The position numbers were made by a program, and so were the translations under genes. A stretch of 8,192 nt of DNA from an uncultured Lachnospiraceae bacterium (GTDB lineage Bacteria > Bacillota > Clostridia > Lachnospirales > Lachnospiraceae): contig CANQCX010000086.1 of the NCBI GenBank assembly GCA_947591115.1, forward strand, positions 1 to 8,192, given 5' to 3'. Below the pieces are notes generated by a model. The model was not told the origin of the DNA and did not search any database. It saw only the letters and a program-made list of their open reading frames with translations. Of the stretch, positions 1-6,726 are shown piece after piece (the first letter of the stretch is position 1; each line of letters begins with the position of its first letter).

Positions 1-1
1 C

Positions 2-76
2 CGGCCGGAGCATGAAAAGCTCCGGGCAAGGTTGGAACGGTATCTTTCGGAGGATGCCGGACGGCTGAATCTGTGA
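2..76 (+). CDS. 3' end of an unidentified upstream gene (partial)
   Basis: An open frame enters from the left edge and stops at TGA 74-76. It encodes a charged, probably helical tail of 24 residues ending in SEDAGRLNL. The other two forward frames stop within the first 70 bases, and base composition becomes clearly AT-rich right after this stop, which fits the end of a gene. Too little is present to name a family. It is separated from the next gene by 170 bases containing a promoter, so it is probably a separate transcription unit. Whether it is really coding is inferred from the composition change and the open frame. Confidence 0.5.
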   Translation, partial: RPEHEKLRARLERYLSEDAGRLNL

Positions 77-121
77 TTGATCAAACCGAAAAACAAGTTT
101 GTAATCCAAAAATATTTAAGG

Positions 122-150
122 TTGCAAACAAAATTTTGGTCTGGTATATT
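122..150 (+). promoter_or_regulatory. Predicted sigma-A promoter for the PucR-family gene
   Basis: The -35 box is TTGCAA (122-127, 4 of 6 consensus bases) and the -10 box is TATATT (145-150, 5 of 6), with an ideal 17-base spacer. TGG directly before the -10 box gives an extended -10. Transcription would start near 157-159, about 90 bases before the start codon. The -35 box overlaps the right arm of an imperfect inverted repeat (97-104 with 122-129), so a repressor could act here. Confidence 0.7.
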
Positions 151-158
151 ATTAAATA

Positions 159-210
159 GAAACAAAGGCGTTTGTGCGGGGCATTTCTGCGCAGGCGCTT
201 TTTTTGTTTC
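159..210 (+). promoter_or_regulatory. Leader hairpin with T-tract, possible attenuator
   Basis: The left arm 159-178 can pair with 188-210 around a 9-base loop (179-187). Reading inward, GAAAC pairs with GTTTC, AAAGGCG with CGCTTTT through one G-U pair, then TT with GG through wobbles, and TGTGCG with TGCGCA. A three-base U bulge (203-205) interrupts the stem. Seven T residues lie at 199-205, inside the right arm rather than cleanly after it, so this is not a textbook terminator. The predicted transcription start coincides with the base of the stem, so the mRNA would begin inside the hairpin. It may limit readthrough into the regulator gene or protect the 5' end. Confidence 0.45.
162..175 (+). 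promoter_or_regulatory. Candidate operator, palindrome ACAAA-N4-TTTGT (site 1)
   Basis: The sequence is a perfect 5-base inverted repeat with a 4-base centre. The same arms and spacing recur at 1509-1522, upstream of the aminotransferase promoter. Here it lies just downstream of the predicted transcription start, a position where a bound protein would repress, which would suit autoregulation by the PucR-family protein encoded next. It also forms part of the leader hairpin, so the symmetry may serve RNA instead of DNA. Confidence 0.4.
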
Positions 211-246
211 GGATTTTTATCAAAAGGAAAGAGAAGAGGTGTGATT

Positions 247-1407
247 ATGGCCATTGAATTGCGCAGGTTGATTGAGAAAGTGGAGCATATGGATATTACG
301 TTGCTGGCTGGGGAACATGGGACAGGTCATCTGGTTCAGTGGGTCCATATGACAGAAACGGTAGAAGCGTCCGGTTTTTTGGATGGAGGTGAGATCGCAT
401 TTGTTACGGGGATCGGGTTGAGCAGTCCGGCGGACCTGCTGAATCTGGTGGAAAAAATATATCAGCGCAATGCGGCGGGAATCATTGTAAACACAGGGCC
501 ATTTTTAGAAACCGTACATAAGGATGTGCTCGCGTTTTGTGACCAGCATGATTTTCCGCTCTATGTGGTTCCATGGAAGATCCATCTGGCGGAGATCATG
601 CGCATTTTCTGCACATGTATCACAAGGGAAAGCCAGCGCAGTCTTGAGACGGCGGCCGCATTTAAAAATGCGATTTTTTTCCCACAGCAGGAGGAGCTGT
701 ATGTAGTGCCGTTATCAACGCGCTGTTTTCATGTAAACTGGCGTTATGCCGCCTGTGTGCTTCAGATTACAACAGAGGGGGATCTGCTGCAGCGAAATGA
801 AAAGATGATTGTCTCACTGGAAAATTCATTGAGGCATGCGTATAAAAATTTTGCCGTATTTGAATATGAGGGGGAAATCATACTGGTCGTTGCAAATTAT
901 GACCGGATGCAGATGGAACAGTTTGTGGAAGCATTAAAGCAATATAGCAGGAAGTACCTGCTGCGGGGAGAGGAGATCAGCCTTGGAGTCGGGCGGCAGA
1001 CAAGGAGCATCCGCTGTTTATATAAGAGTTACAGACAGGCGAAGAGCATCCAGCGCCTGCAGATGCGGCATAAAATAGAGCCGACTATGATCTTTTATTC
1101 CGATATGGGGCTGTACCGGCTGCTTATGGGAATAGAGGATAAGGAATTTATCCAGGATTATTATGACGCGACGTTAAGGCGCATCCTCGAGTACGATAAA
1201 GCGAACGGAGCGGATCTGACTGATGTGCTGCGCTGTTATTTAAATCATGACGGGAGCGTAAAGGATACTGCGGACGCGTTATTTGTACACCGCAATACGG
1301 TTAATTATAAAATAGGAAAGATCGGGGAGCTGCTCCATAAAGATCTCTCTTCGTTACAGGTCCGGATGGAGCTGCTGCTGGCGTTTATGCTGCAGGATAT
1401 GCTCTGA
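247..1407 (+). CDS. PucR-family transcriptional regulator
   Basis: This 386-residue protein has the PucR layout. Residues 1 to about 120 resemble the PucR N-terminal purine-catabolism domain, including the AGIIVNTG and PLYVVPW stretches. The middle, about 150-300, resembles the GGDEF-like central region of CdaR/PucR proteins. The C-terminal 70 residues form the PucR helix-turn-helix, with D-x-A-D-A-L-F-V-H-R-N-T-V around residues 340-352. I chose ATG 247 because AGAGGTG (235-241) is well placed; the frame is open further upstream, back to a TTG at 172, but that stretch lies in the leader hairpin. Such proteins usually activate nitrogen-compound catabolic genes in response to a small effector. 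Its position next to a pyrimidine locus suggests it controls that locus; the effector is unknown. The length is short compared with the roughly 500-residue Bacillus PucR. Confidence 0.9.
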   Translation: MAIELRRLIEKVEHMDITLLAGEHGTGHLVQWVHMTETVEASGFLDGGEIAFVTGIGLSSPADLLNLVEKIYQRNAAGIIVNTGPFLETVHKDVLAFCDQHDFPLYVVPWKIHLAEIMRIFCTCITRESQRSLETAAAFKNAIFFPQQEELYVVPLSTRCFHVNWRYAACVLQITTEGDLLQRNEKMIVSLENSLRHAYKNFAVFEYEGEIILVVANYDRMQMEQFVEALKQYSRKYLLRGEEISLGVGRQTRSIRCLYKSYRQAKSIQRLQMRHKIEPTMIFYSDMGLYRLLMGIEDKEFIQDYYDATLRRILEYDKANGADLTDVLRCYLNHDGSVKDTADALFVHRNTVNYKIGKIGELLHKDLSSLQVRMELLLAFMLQDML

Positions 1408-1423
1408 ACCTATGCATGGCAGG

Positions 1424-1498
1424 AACAAAAGGGGCTGTCGCACGAAGGATTAAGCATACAAAAGCTTATGTCCTTTCGTGCGGCGGCCCTTTTGTTTT
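1424..1498 (+). terminator. Long intrinsic terminator after the PucR-family gene
   Basis: A long imperfect hairpin begins 17 bases after the stop codon. AACAAAAGGG (1424-1433) pairs with CCCTTTTGTT (1487-1496), CGCACGAA (1439-1446) with TTCGTGCG (1475-1482), and GGA with TCC; TAAGC (1451-1455) and GCTTA (1464-1468) pair within the loop. Both flanks are A- or T-rich, so it could terminate in either direction. It should isolate the regulator transcript from the operon that follows. The GGGGCTGTCGCAC core resembles a terminator type I recall as common in Lachnospiraceae genomes. Confidence 0.8.
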
Positions 1499-1507
1499 GT
1501 GCTTTGG

Positions 1508-1523
1508 CACAAACAGGTTTGTG
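1508..1523 (+). promoter_or_regulatory. Candidate operator, palindrome ACAAA-N4-TTTGT (site 2)
   Basis: CACAAAC and GTTTGTG form a perfect 7-base inverted repeat around AG. A second overlapping repeat, TTTGTGC-TTTG-GCACAAA (1496-1513), lies immediately to its left, giving three half-sites in 28 bases. The palindrome ends 10 bases before the -35 box of the next promoter, centred near -52 from the likely start, a typical activator position. It shares arms and spacing with the palindrome at 162-175. Confidence 0.5.
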
Positions 1524-1533
1524 TCCGGATTTA

Positions 1534-1561
1534 TTGAAAAGCGGGCTGTGCAGGCTATAAT
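1534..1561 (+). promoter_or_regulatory. Predicted sigma-A promoter of the pyrimidine operon
   Basis: The -35 box is TTGAAA (1534-1539, 5 of 6) and the -10 box is a perfect TATAAT (1556-1561), with a 16-base spacer. It lies about 50 bases before the aminotransferase start codon. No other convincing promoter is visible between here and the end of the window, so this one probably drives the whole operon. Confidence 0.75.
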
Positions 1562-1608
1562 CATAAATAACAAAGCAAAGCAGCGCAGAGAGAAAGCGAG
1601 GGAAAAAG

Positions 1609-2943
1609 ATGGGACTTACAGGAAAAGAAGTGGCAGAATACCAAAAGAAATATGTGCTTCAGTCGTGGAGTAAACAGGGGAATTTAAATCCGATTCCGGT
1701 AGAGCGTGCGGAGGGCGTCTATTTTTATGATTATGACGGAAACCGATATACCGATATGTCGTCCCAACTGGTGAATCTGAACCTTGGATACGGCAATGCT
1801 GATATTGCAGAAGCAATCAAAGAACAGGTTGACCGTTATTGCTTTGTCAGTCCCGCTTATGCGGCGGAATCAAGATCAGCGCTTGCAAAACGGATCATCG
1901 ATCTGCTTCCGGATACGTTTGGCAAAGTGTTTTTTACAAATGCCGGCGCGGATGCAAATGAAAATGCAATCAAGATTGCGCGGCTGTATACCGGGCGCAA
2001 AAAAATATTCAGCCGCTACCGCAGTTATCATGGCTCCTCTTTCGGGGCGGGAAATCTGACCGGTGAGCCGAGAAGATATCCCCTCGAACCGGGGATTCCG
2101 GGTTTTATCAAGTTTTTTGATCCATACCTGTACAGAGAAACGATCGAATTTAAATCAGAAGAGGACGCGGCGGCGTTTTATGTGGCGAAATTAAGGGAGC
2201 AGATTATTTATGAAGGGCCAGACCAGGTGGCGGCCATTGTGCTGGAAACCATTACGGGATCGAATGGGATCATCATTCCGCCGAAAGGATATCTGCCGGG
2301 CGTCCGCAAGGTGTGTGATGAATTTGGGATCGTTATGATCTGCGATGAGGTTATGGCAGGCTGGTGCAGAACCGGAAAAATGTTTGCGTTTGAAAATTTT
2401 GGCGTAACGCCGGATATTGTCACGTTTGCAAAAGGCGTGACATGCGGATATGTTCCGCTGGGCGGAGCGGCAGTTTCAAAGAAGATCGCGGCATATTTTG
2501 ACGACCGGCAGCTCTCCTGCGGACTGACCTATAGCGGGCATCCGCTTGCGTGCGCGGCAGGCGTGGCGTGCGTAAATTATTATGAAAAAGCAAAGATTTT
2601 AGACCATGTAAAGGATGTCGGGCAGGCGCTCGGCGTGTGGCTCGAAGATTTGAAAATATGCCATGCATGCGTGGGGGATGTAAGATATATCGGGCTGTTT
2701 TCCTGTGTGGAGCTGGTAAAGGATAAAGGGACAAAAGAGCCGTTGGTTCCCTATGGCAGGGATGTGGACGGCGTGATGGCGGAGATTGTCGGGATGCTTA
2801 AAAAGCGCGGATTTATGACATATTCCCATGAAAATATGATTTTTGTATGTCCGCCGTTGATTATCACAAAAGAGCAGCTGGAGGAAGAGCTTGCCAAACT
2901 GGATGAAGTTCTTGCGGTCGTCGATCAGGATTTTATTGGATAG
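1609..2943 (+). CDS. Class III PLP aminotransferase, probable beta-alanine aminotransferase (PydD-like)
   Basis: The 444-residue length is normal for a class III (omega) aminotransferase. Visible family marks are the FFTNAGADANENAIKIAR cofactor-phosphate region, SYHG (H141) that stacks on the pyridine ring, ICDEV with D246 that contacts the ring nitrogen, and AKGVTCGYVPLG with K275 as the Schiff-base lysine. It would be a soluble cytoplasmic enzyme. From context I infer that it moves the amino group of beta-alanine to a keto acid, giving malonate semialdehyde; the acceptor (pyruvate or 2-oxoglutarate) cannot be read from sequence. A taurine aminotransferase is the main alternative, since the families are close. 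GAGGG at 1598-1602 supports ATG 1609. Only 11 bases separate it from the dehydrogenase gene. Confidence 0.9.
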   Translation: MGLTGKEVAEYQKKYVLQSWSKQGNLNPIPVERAEGVYFYDYDGNRYTDMSSQLVNLNLGYGNADIAEAIKEQVDRYCFVSPAYAAESRSALAKRIIDLLPDTFGKVFFTNAGADANENAIKIARLYTGRKKIFSRYRSYHGSSFGAGNLTGEPRRYPLEPGIPGFIKFFDPYLYRETIEFKSEEDAAAFYVAKLREQIIYEGPDQVAAIVLETITGSNGIIIPPKGYLPGVRKVCDEFGIVMICDEVMAGWCRTGKMFAFENFGVTPDIVTFAKGVTCGYVPLGGAAVSKKIAAYFDDRQLSCGLTYSGHPLACAAGVACVNYYEKAKILDHVKDVGQALGVWLEDLKICHACVGDVRYIGLFSCVELVKDKGTKEPLVPYGRDVDGVMAEIVGMLKKRGFMTYSHENMIFVCPPLIITKEQLEEELAKLDEVLAVVDQDFIG

Positions 2944-2954
2944 GGGGCGTTTCT

Positions 2955-4115
2955 ATGTCACATTTTATGATTCCGGCGCATGTGTTCCGGGGGAAAAGCG
3001 CGTTGGAGGAGGCGGTCCCCTATATGCGAAAACTGGGAAATCGGGCATTGATCGTGACAGGCAGGCATGTGGGAAAATCCCCGATGATGGACAGCCTGAA
3101 AAAATGTCTGAAGGATGCGCAGATCGCATGGTTTGTGTTTGACGGCATTACCGGGGAGCCTACCGATCAGATGATTGCAGAGGGCGCGGCATTATATAAG
3201 AAAACAAACAGCCGTTTCCTGATCGGAATCGGCGGGGGAAGCCCTCTGGACGCCGCAAAGGCGATCGCGGCCGTATCCGCGCATGGGGGAAGCGTCTGTG
3301 CGCTGAATGGCATTGAGATCACAGGCGCGCTTCCGAAGGTCGTGGCAATTCCAACAACGGCCGGTACGGGATCTGAGGCGACAAGATTTACGGTCATTAC
3401 GGATCGGGAACAAAATATAAAAATGCTCCTCAAAGGGGAATGCCTTGTGCCGGAGATTGCGATCTTAAATCCGGAGTTTACGATGGATATGCCAAAATCG
3501 GTGACGGCGTCTACAGGGCTTGACGCGCTGACGCATGCGGTGGAAGCATATACATCCAAAAAGGCGGATGCGCTTACCGATCTGTATGCGACGTCAGCGG
3601 TGAAACGGATTATGAAATATCTGCCTGCCGCTTATCAAAACGGGTTTGACGGGACGGCCAGGGAGGAGATGGCGCTTGCGGCGTTTGAGGCGGGCGTGTG
3701 CATCAATAATTCCAGTGTCACGCTCGTGCATGGGATGAGCCGTCCGATCGGCGCATTGTTTCATGTGCCGCATGGGCTGAGCAATGCGATGCTGTTGGCG
3801 GAATGTCTGGAGTTTGCGCTGGACGGGGCATATGAGCGGTTTGCAGCGCTTGCAAAAGGGATCGGCGCAGCTCCGCGGGAAATGGAAGCTCCGGAGGCTG
3901 CGATGGCGTTTGTCATGAAAATACGGGAGCTTTGCAAAATATGTGAAATACCGTCCTTACAGGAGTATGGCGTCAGCCGGGAGGCGTTTGAAGCGGCGGT
4001 TGAAAAGATGGCGGATGATGCGATTGCTTCCGGCAGTCCTGCCAATACGAGGAAAGCGGTTGGAAAAGCGGATTGTGTCAGGCTGTATCACAGGGTTTTT
4101 GAAAATGGCATATAG
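2955..4115 (+). CDS. Iron-type (group III) alcohol dehydrogenase, probable malonate semialdehyde reductase (PydE-like)
   Basis: This 386-residue protein is a full-length group III alcohol dehydrogenase. The nucleotide-binding loop GGGSPLDAAK is at 93-102, followed by PTTAGTGSEAT. The four expected metal ligands are present: D190 and H194 (GLDALTH), H259 (LVHG) and H273 (HVPHG), spaced almost as in FucO. The catalytic parts look intact. Family members reduce aldehydes with NAD(P)H. Placed directly behind the aminotransferase, it most likely reduces malonate semialdehyde to 3-hydroxypropionate, removing a reactive intermediate and reoxidising the cofactor. Sulfoacetaldehyde reduction is the alternative. 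The ribosome binding site AGGGGG (2942-2947) overlaps the preceding stop codon, which suggests coupled translation. Confidence 0.9.
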   Translation: MSHFMIPAHVFRGKSALEEAVPYMRKLGNRALIVTGRHVGKSPMMDSLKKCLKDAQIAWFVFDGITGEPTDQMIAEGAALYKKTNSRFLIGIGGGSPLDAAKAIAAVSAHGGSVCALNGIEITGALPKVVAIPTTAGTGSEATRFTVITDREQNIKMLLKGECLVPEIAILNPEFTMDMPKSVTASTGLDALTHAVEAYTSKKADALTDLYATSAVKRIMKYLPAAYQNGFDGTAREEMALAAFEAGVCINNSSVTLVHGMSRPIGALFHVPHGLSNAMLLAECLEFALDGAYERFAALAKGIGAAPREMEAPEAAMAFVMKIRELCKICEIPSLQEYGVSREAFEAAVEKMADDAIASGSPANTRKAVGKADCVRLYHRVFENGI

Positions 4116-4125
4116 ATAAAAGGAG

Positions 4126-4165
4126 AAAGCAAAGGCGCTTGGTAAGGGATGCTTTTGCTTTTTTT
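4126..4165 (+). terminator. Intrinsic terminator or attenuator inside the operon
   Basis: AAAGCAAAGGC (4126-4136) pairs with GCTTTTGCTTT (4151-4161) through one G-U pair, with a 14-base loop and seven T residues at 4159-4165. It starts 11 bases after the dehydrogenase stop. No promoter is evident between it and the ABC ATPase gene, so it more likely reduces transcription of the transporter than ends the operon. It shares CAAAGGCG and CTTTTTTTGT with the leader hairpin at 159-210. Confidence 0.6.
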
Positions 4166-4211
4166 GTGCGCATGGGCGCGGAAAGGGAAAAACAATTACG
4201 GAGGAAAAAGT

Positions 4212-5003
4212 ATGAGTGGAAAAGAAGAAAAGGAAGTGGAAATTTCCATACGCGATGTGGGCGTGGCTTTTTGTGATAATGCGGGAAATCATGTTCAGGC
4301 GCTGACGGGCGTCAATCTTGATATTTATAAGGGTGAGTTTGTCGCATTGCTTGGGCCTTCCGGCTGCGGCAAGACGACGCTGCTCCGTTCCGTCTGCGAC
4401 CTGCAGGAGGTGACCGAGGGAGAAATCCGTATTTCCGGAAAGACGCCAGGGGAGATACGGCTGGAACAAAAGTTCGGGTTTGTGTTTCAGCAGCCGGTGC
4501 TGCTTTCCTGGCGGACAGTGAAAAAAAATGTAGAGCTTCCGCTTGAGATTATGTATTACTCAAAAGCGGATCGCTCAAAACGTGCGGATGAAATGCTGCA
4601 AATGGTAGGGCTTTCGGATTTTGCGGATCATTATCCGGGGCAGCTGTCGGGCGGGATGCAGCAGAGGGCGAATATTGCAAGGGCTTTTGGTTTGAGGCCG
4701 GATATCCTGCTGATGGATGAACCGTTTTCCGCGCTGGATGAGTTTACAAAAGAAAAACTCCACATGGACCTGCTGCAGATCTGGAGTGAGACAAATAAGA
4801 CCATTCTTTTTGTCACGCATAATATCCAGGAGGCAGTGCTGCTGTCTGACCGCGTATGCGTACTCTCTCCGCATCCCGGCAGGCTCTCAGCAGTCGTGGA
4901 TATCGACCTGCCGAGGGACCGGACTCTGGAGATGAAAGAAACGGCGCACTTTAATGAGCTGGTCTCAAAAGTCAGAAATTCGTTTGAAGGAGGGAGCGTT
5001 TGA
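4212..5003 (+). CDS. ABC transporter ATPase (SsuB/TauB/ThiZ-type)
   Basis: This 263-residue cytoplasmic subunit powers the importer encoded by the next three genes. All ABC motifs are intact: Walker A GPSGCGKTT (48-56), Q-loop FQQP, signature LSGGMQQ (145-151), Walker B ILLMDEP with D169 and E170, the D-loop SALD and the H-loop VTHN with H203. The signature region and length fit the family that serves nitrate, sulfonate and thiamine-precursor importers. GGAGG (4200-4204) lies 7 bases before ATG 4212; the frame is also open back to an ATG at 4149, but that lies inside the hairpin and lacks a good binding site. The stop codon overlaps the permease start by one base. Substrate cannot be read from this subunit. 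Confidence 0.93.
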   Translation: MSGKEEKEVEISIRDVGVAFCDNAGNHVQALTGVNLDIYKGEFVALLGPSGCGKTTLLRSVCDLQEVTEGEIRISGKTPGEIRLEQKFGFVFQQPVLLSWRTVKKNVELPLEIMYYSKADRSKRADEMLQMVGLSDFADHYPGQLSGGMQQRANIARAFGLRPDILLMDEPFSALDEFTKEKLHMDLLQIWSETNKTILFVTHNIQEAVLLSDRVCVLSPHPGRLSAVVDIDLPRDRTLEMKETAHFNELVSKVRNSFEGGSV

Positions 5004-5842
5004 TGAAACAAAGGATAATGGCGCTGTCCAGGAAAAAATGGTTCTCCATGGCCGTCTGGATTTTTGCGCTGGTCTGTGTCTGGGAAATCGGGGCGTCTGT
5101 TGTTGCGGGGACAAAACGGTCGCCGGAAAATATACTCCCGCATCTGTATCAGATCGCAGTGGCGGCTTTTTCACCGGAACCGGTGTCTGCGGGAATGTCT
5201 GCAGCGGCAGTTGTGCTTACCAGCGCCGGGGCGACGCTCCTGCGCGCATTGCTTGGGTTTGCCTGCGGGACGGTTCTTGGCTTTGCGCTCGCATTGCTGA
5301 TGCAGCTTTCCGGAATTGTGGAAAAACTGGTATTTCCATACCTGATGTTGATACAGTTAATCCCTGTGCTGGGGCTTGCGCCGATCATTTTATCCATTAC
5401 CGGGGATATTAACCAAAGCCGTATCGTGATCGCGGCGGTTTTAAGCTTTTATCCGGTAGCCGCCAATACGCTTGCCGGTTTTCAGTCGGTGGAGAAGGAG
5501 AAGTATGACCTGATGTATACGTATGCGGCGAGGAAATCTGTCATATATAAAAAAATCCTGATCCCATCGGCAATCCCGTATTTTTTTACCGGGCTTAAAA
5601 TCGCCGCTCCAATGGCGGTCACAGCATCGATTCTGGTGGATACGCTGCAGGGGGATGGCGGGCTTGGCTGTATGCTGTCCCAATCCCTGAAGCATGCGAT
5701 GAGCATTTATGTATTTTGGCTGATTGTTTTTTTCAGCGCATTTATCGGCATTTTCAGCGGTTATCTGATGGGGCGGCTGGAGCTTCTTGTATCGCCGGAA
5801 AAACGGAAGCCGCGCAAAGCGCAAAAAAGGAAGGGGAATTGA
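5003..5842 (+). CDS. ABC transporter permease 1 (BPD type)
   Basis: This 279-residue integral membrane protein has about six hydrophobic segments, roughly 14-36, 78-100, 110-132, 138-160, 191-215 and 232-255. The cytoplasmic coupling loop that contacts the ATPase spans about 169-191 and ends in IPSAIP. In this loop the usual EAA is DLM (169-171) and the usual glycine is A175. The C-terminus is strongly basic. ATG 5003 overlaps the ATPase stop (TGATG) and follows AGGAGG at 4988-4993; a TTG three bases earlier is a less likely start. It probably pairs with the next permease as a heterodimer and carries the ligand delivered by the lipoprotein. Confidence 0.92.
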   Translation: MKQRIMALSRKKWFSMAVWIFALVCVWEIGASVVAGTKRSPENILPHLYQIAVAAFSPEPVSAGMSAAAVVLTSAGATLLRALLGFACGTVLGFALALLMQLSGIVEKLVFPYLMLIQLIPVLGLAPIILSITGDINQSRIVIAAVLSFYPVAANTLAGFQSVEKEKYDLMYTYAARKSVIYKKILIPSAIPYFFTGLKIAAPMAVTASILVDTLQGDGGLGCMLSQSLKHAMSIYVFWLIVFFSAFIGIFSGYLMGRLELLVSPEKRKPRKAQKRKGN

Positions 5843-5843
5843 T

Positions 5844-6683
5844 ATGGCTCAGAAACGAAAGCGGAAAAAAAGGCTGTACCAGAGAATCAGAGAGAATAAG
5901 AGACTGCAGTCGGCAGAGACGGTTGTTCTTCCGGTAATGCTTGGGATCGCTATCTTTCTGTTGTGGCAGGGGGGAATCGTTCACCAGTGGTTCCACACCG
6001 ATGTGTTCACCCTGCCGCTGCCGACAAAAATCGGAAGCATCATGGGGGATAATATAGACAAGATACTGGAAAACACATTTTCGACGGTATCTGTCGCCTT
6101 TATCGGGCTGGCGCTCGGATGTATCCTCGGATATCTGTTTGCTGTGCTCGCGGCGGTTTTTCCGAGAATCGGAAGCGGCGGGCTTGGCATTATCGGGGCG
6201 TTTGCATCGATTCCTGTTGTGGCGTTAGCGCCGGTGATGAATAACTGGACGAGGGATCTGTCAAAGGAAGCGTCAATACGGAGCATGGCGTCAAAAATAA
6301 TCGTTGTTATGTTGATATCAGCCGCCAATATGAGTCTGAACGCATACCGCGGATTAACGGAGGTAAAGCCGTTTTCAGAGGATCTGATGGCAATCTATAC
6401 GACGAAAAAAAGGGTCGTGCTTTGGAAGCTGCGCATCCCAAATTCGCTGCCGTATGTATTTATCGCATTGAAGGTGGCGGTTCCGTCAAGCATCATGACA
6501 GCGATTGTAAGTGAGTATTTCGCAGAATATATTACCGGCGTCGGGAGGCAGATCCGCGAGAATATCGTGCTGGCGCAATATGCGACGGCATGGGCATATA
6601 TTGCGACCGCCTGTATCATAGGCGTTGCGGCCTATGTATTATTGATGGTTATTCAGGGCCTTACACTTCGCAGATACCATTGA
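5844..6683 (+). CDS. ABC transporter permease 2 (BPD type)
   Basis: This 279-residue membrane protein starts with a very basic cytoplasmic tail (KRKRKKR), followed by a hydrophobic segment near 28-45 and further segments through the C-terminus. Its coupling loop starts with DLM at 180-182, has T186 in place of the usual glycine and ends in IPNSLP around P199, the same EAA-to-DLM change as in permease 1. The start at ATG 5844 lies one base after the preceding stop and 7 bases after AAGGGG (5831-5836); the frame is open further upstream but only inside the previous gene. Two distinct permeases with one ATPase point to a heterodimeric membrane core. Substrate is inferred from neighbours only. 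Confidence 0.92.
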   Translation: MAQKRKRKKRLYQRIRENKRLQSAETVVLPVMLGIAIFLLWQGGIVHQWFHTDVFTLPLPTKIGSIMGDNIDKILENTFSTVSVAFIGLALGCILGYLFAVLAAVFPRIGSGGLGIIGAFASIPVVALAPVMNNWTRDLSKEASIRSMASKIIVVMLISAANMSLNAYRGLTEVKPFSEDLMAIYTTKKRVVLWKLRIPNSLPYVFIALKVAVPSSIMTAIVSEYFAEYITGVGRQIRENIVLAQYATAWAYIATACIIGVAAYVLLMVIQGLTLRRYH

Positions 6684-6726
6684 GCTGGGAAGTATAAGCA
6701 TATATTTTTACAAGGAGGACAAGGAT

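Noticed and set aside
77..104. Short palindromes TTGATCAA (77-84) and ACAA-GT-TTGT (93-102)
   Set aside because: They are short, in AT-rich DNA, and do not recur at the other control regions with the same spacing.
1416..1673. Open frame of 85 codons between the regulator and the aminotransferase
   Set aside because: It runs through the terminator hairpin and the operon promoter, overlaps the aminotransferase start and has no family resemblance.
1609..4115. Taurine to isethionate pathway (taurine aminotransferase plus sulfoacetaldehyde reductase)
   Set aside because: The enzyme families fit and it cannot be excluded from sequence alone, but the dihydropyrimidinase in the same operon and the PucR-family regulator favour beta-alanine.
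3957..5143. Two antisense frames of 170 codons (3957-4469 and 4631-5143)
   Set aside because: They lie opposite well-supported genes with intact motifs, lack binding sites and have non-protein-like composition, so they are by-products of codon bias.
6684..6726. Possible separate promoter for the binding-protein gene
   Set aside because: The gap is AT-rich, but I see no -35 and -10 pair with acceptable spacing and no terminator before it.
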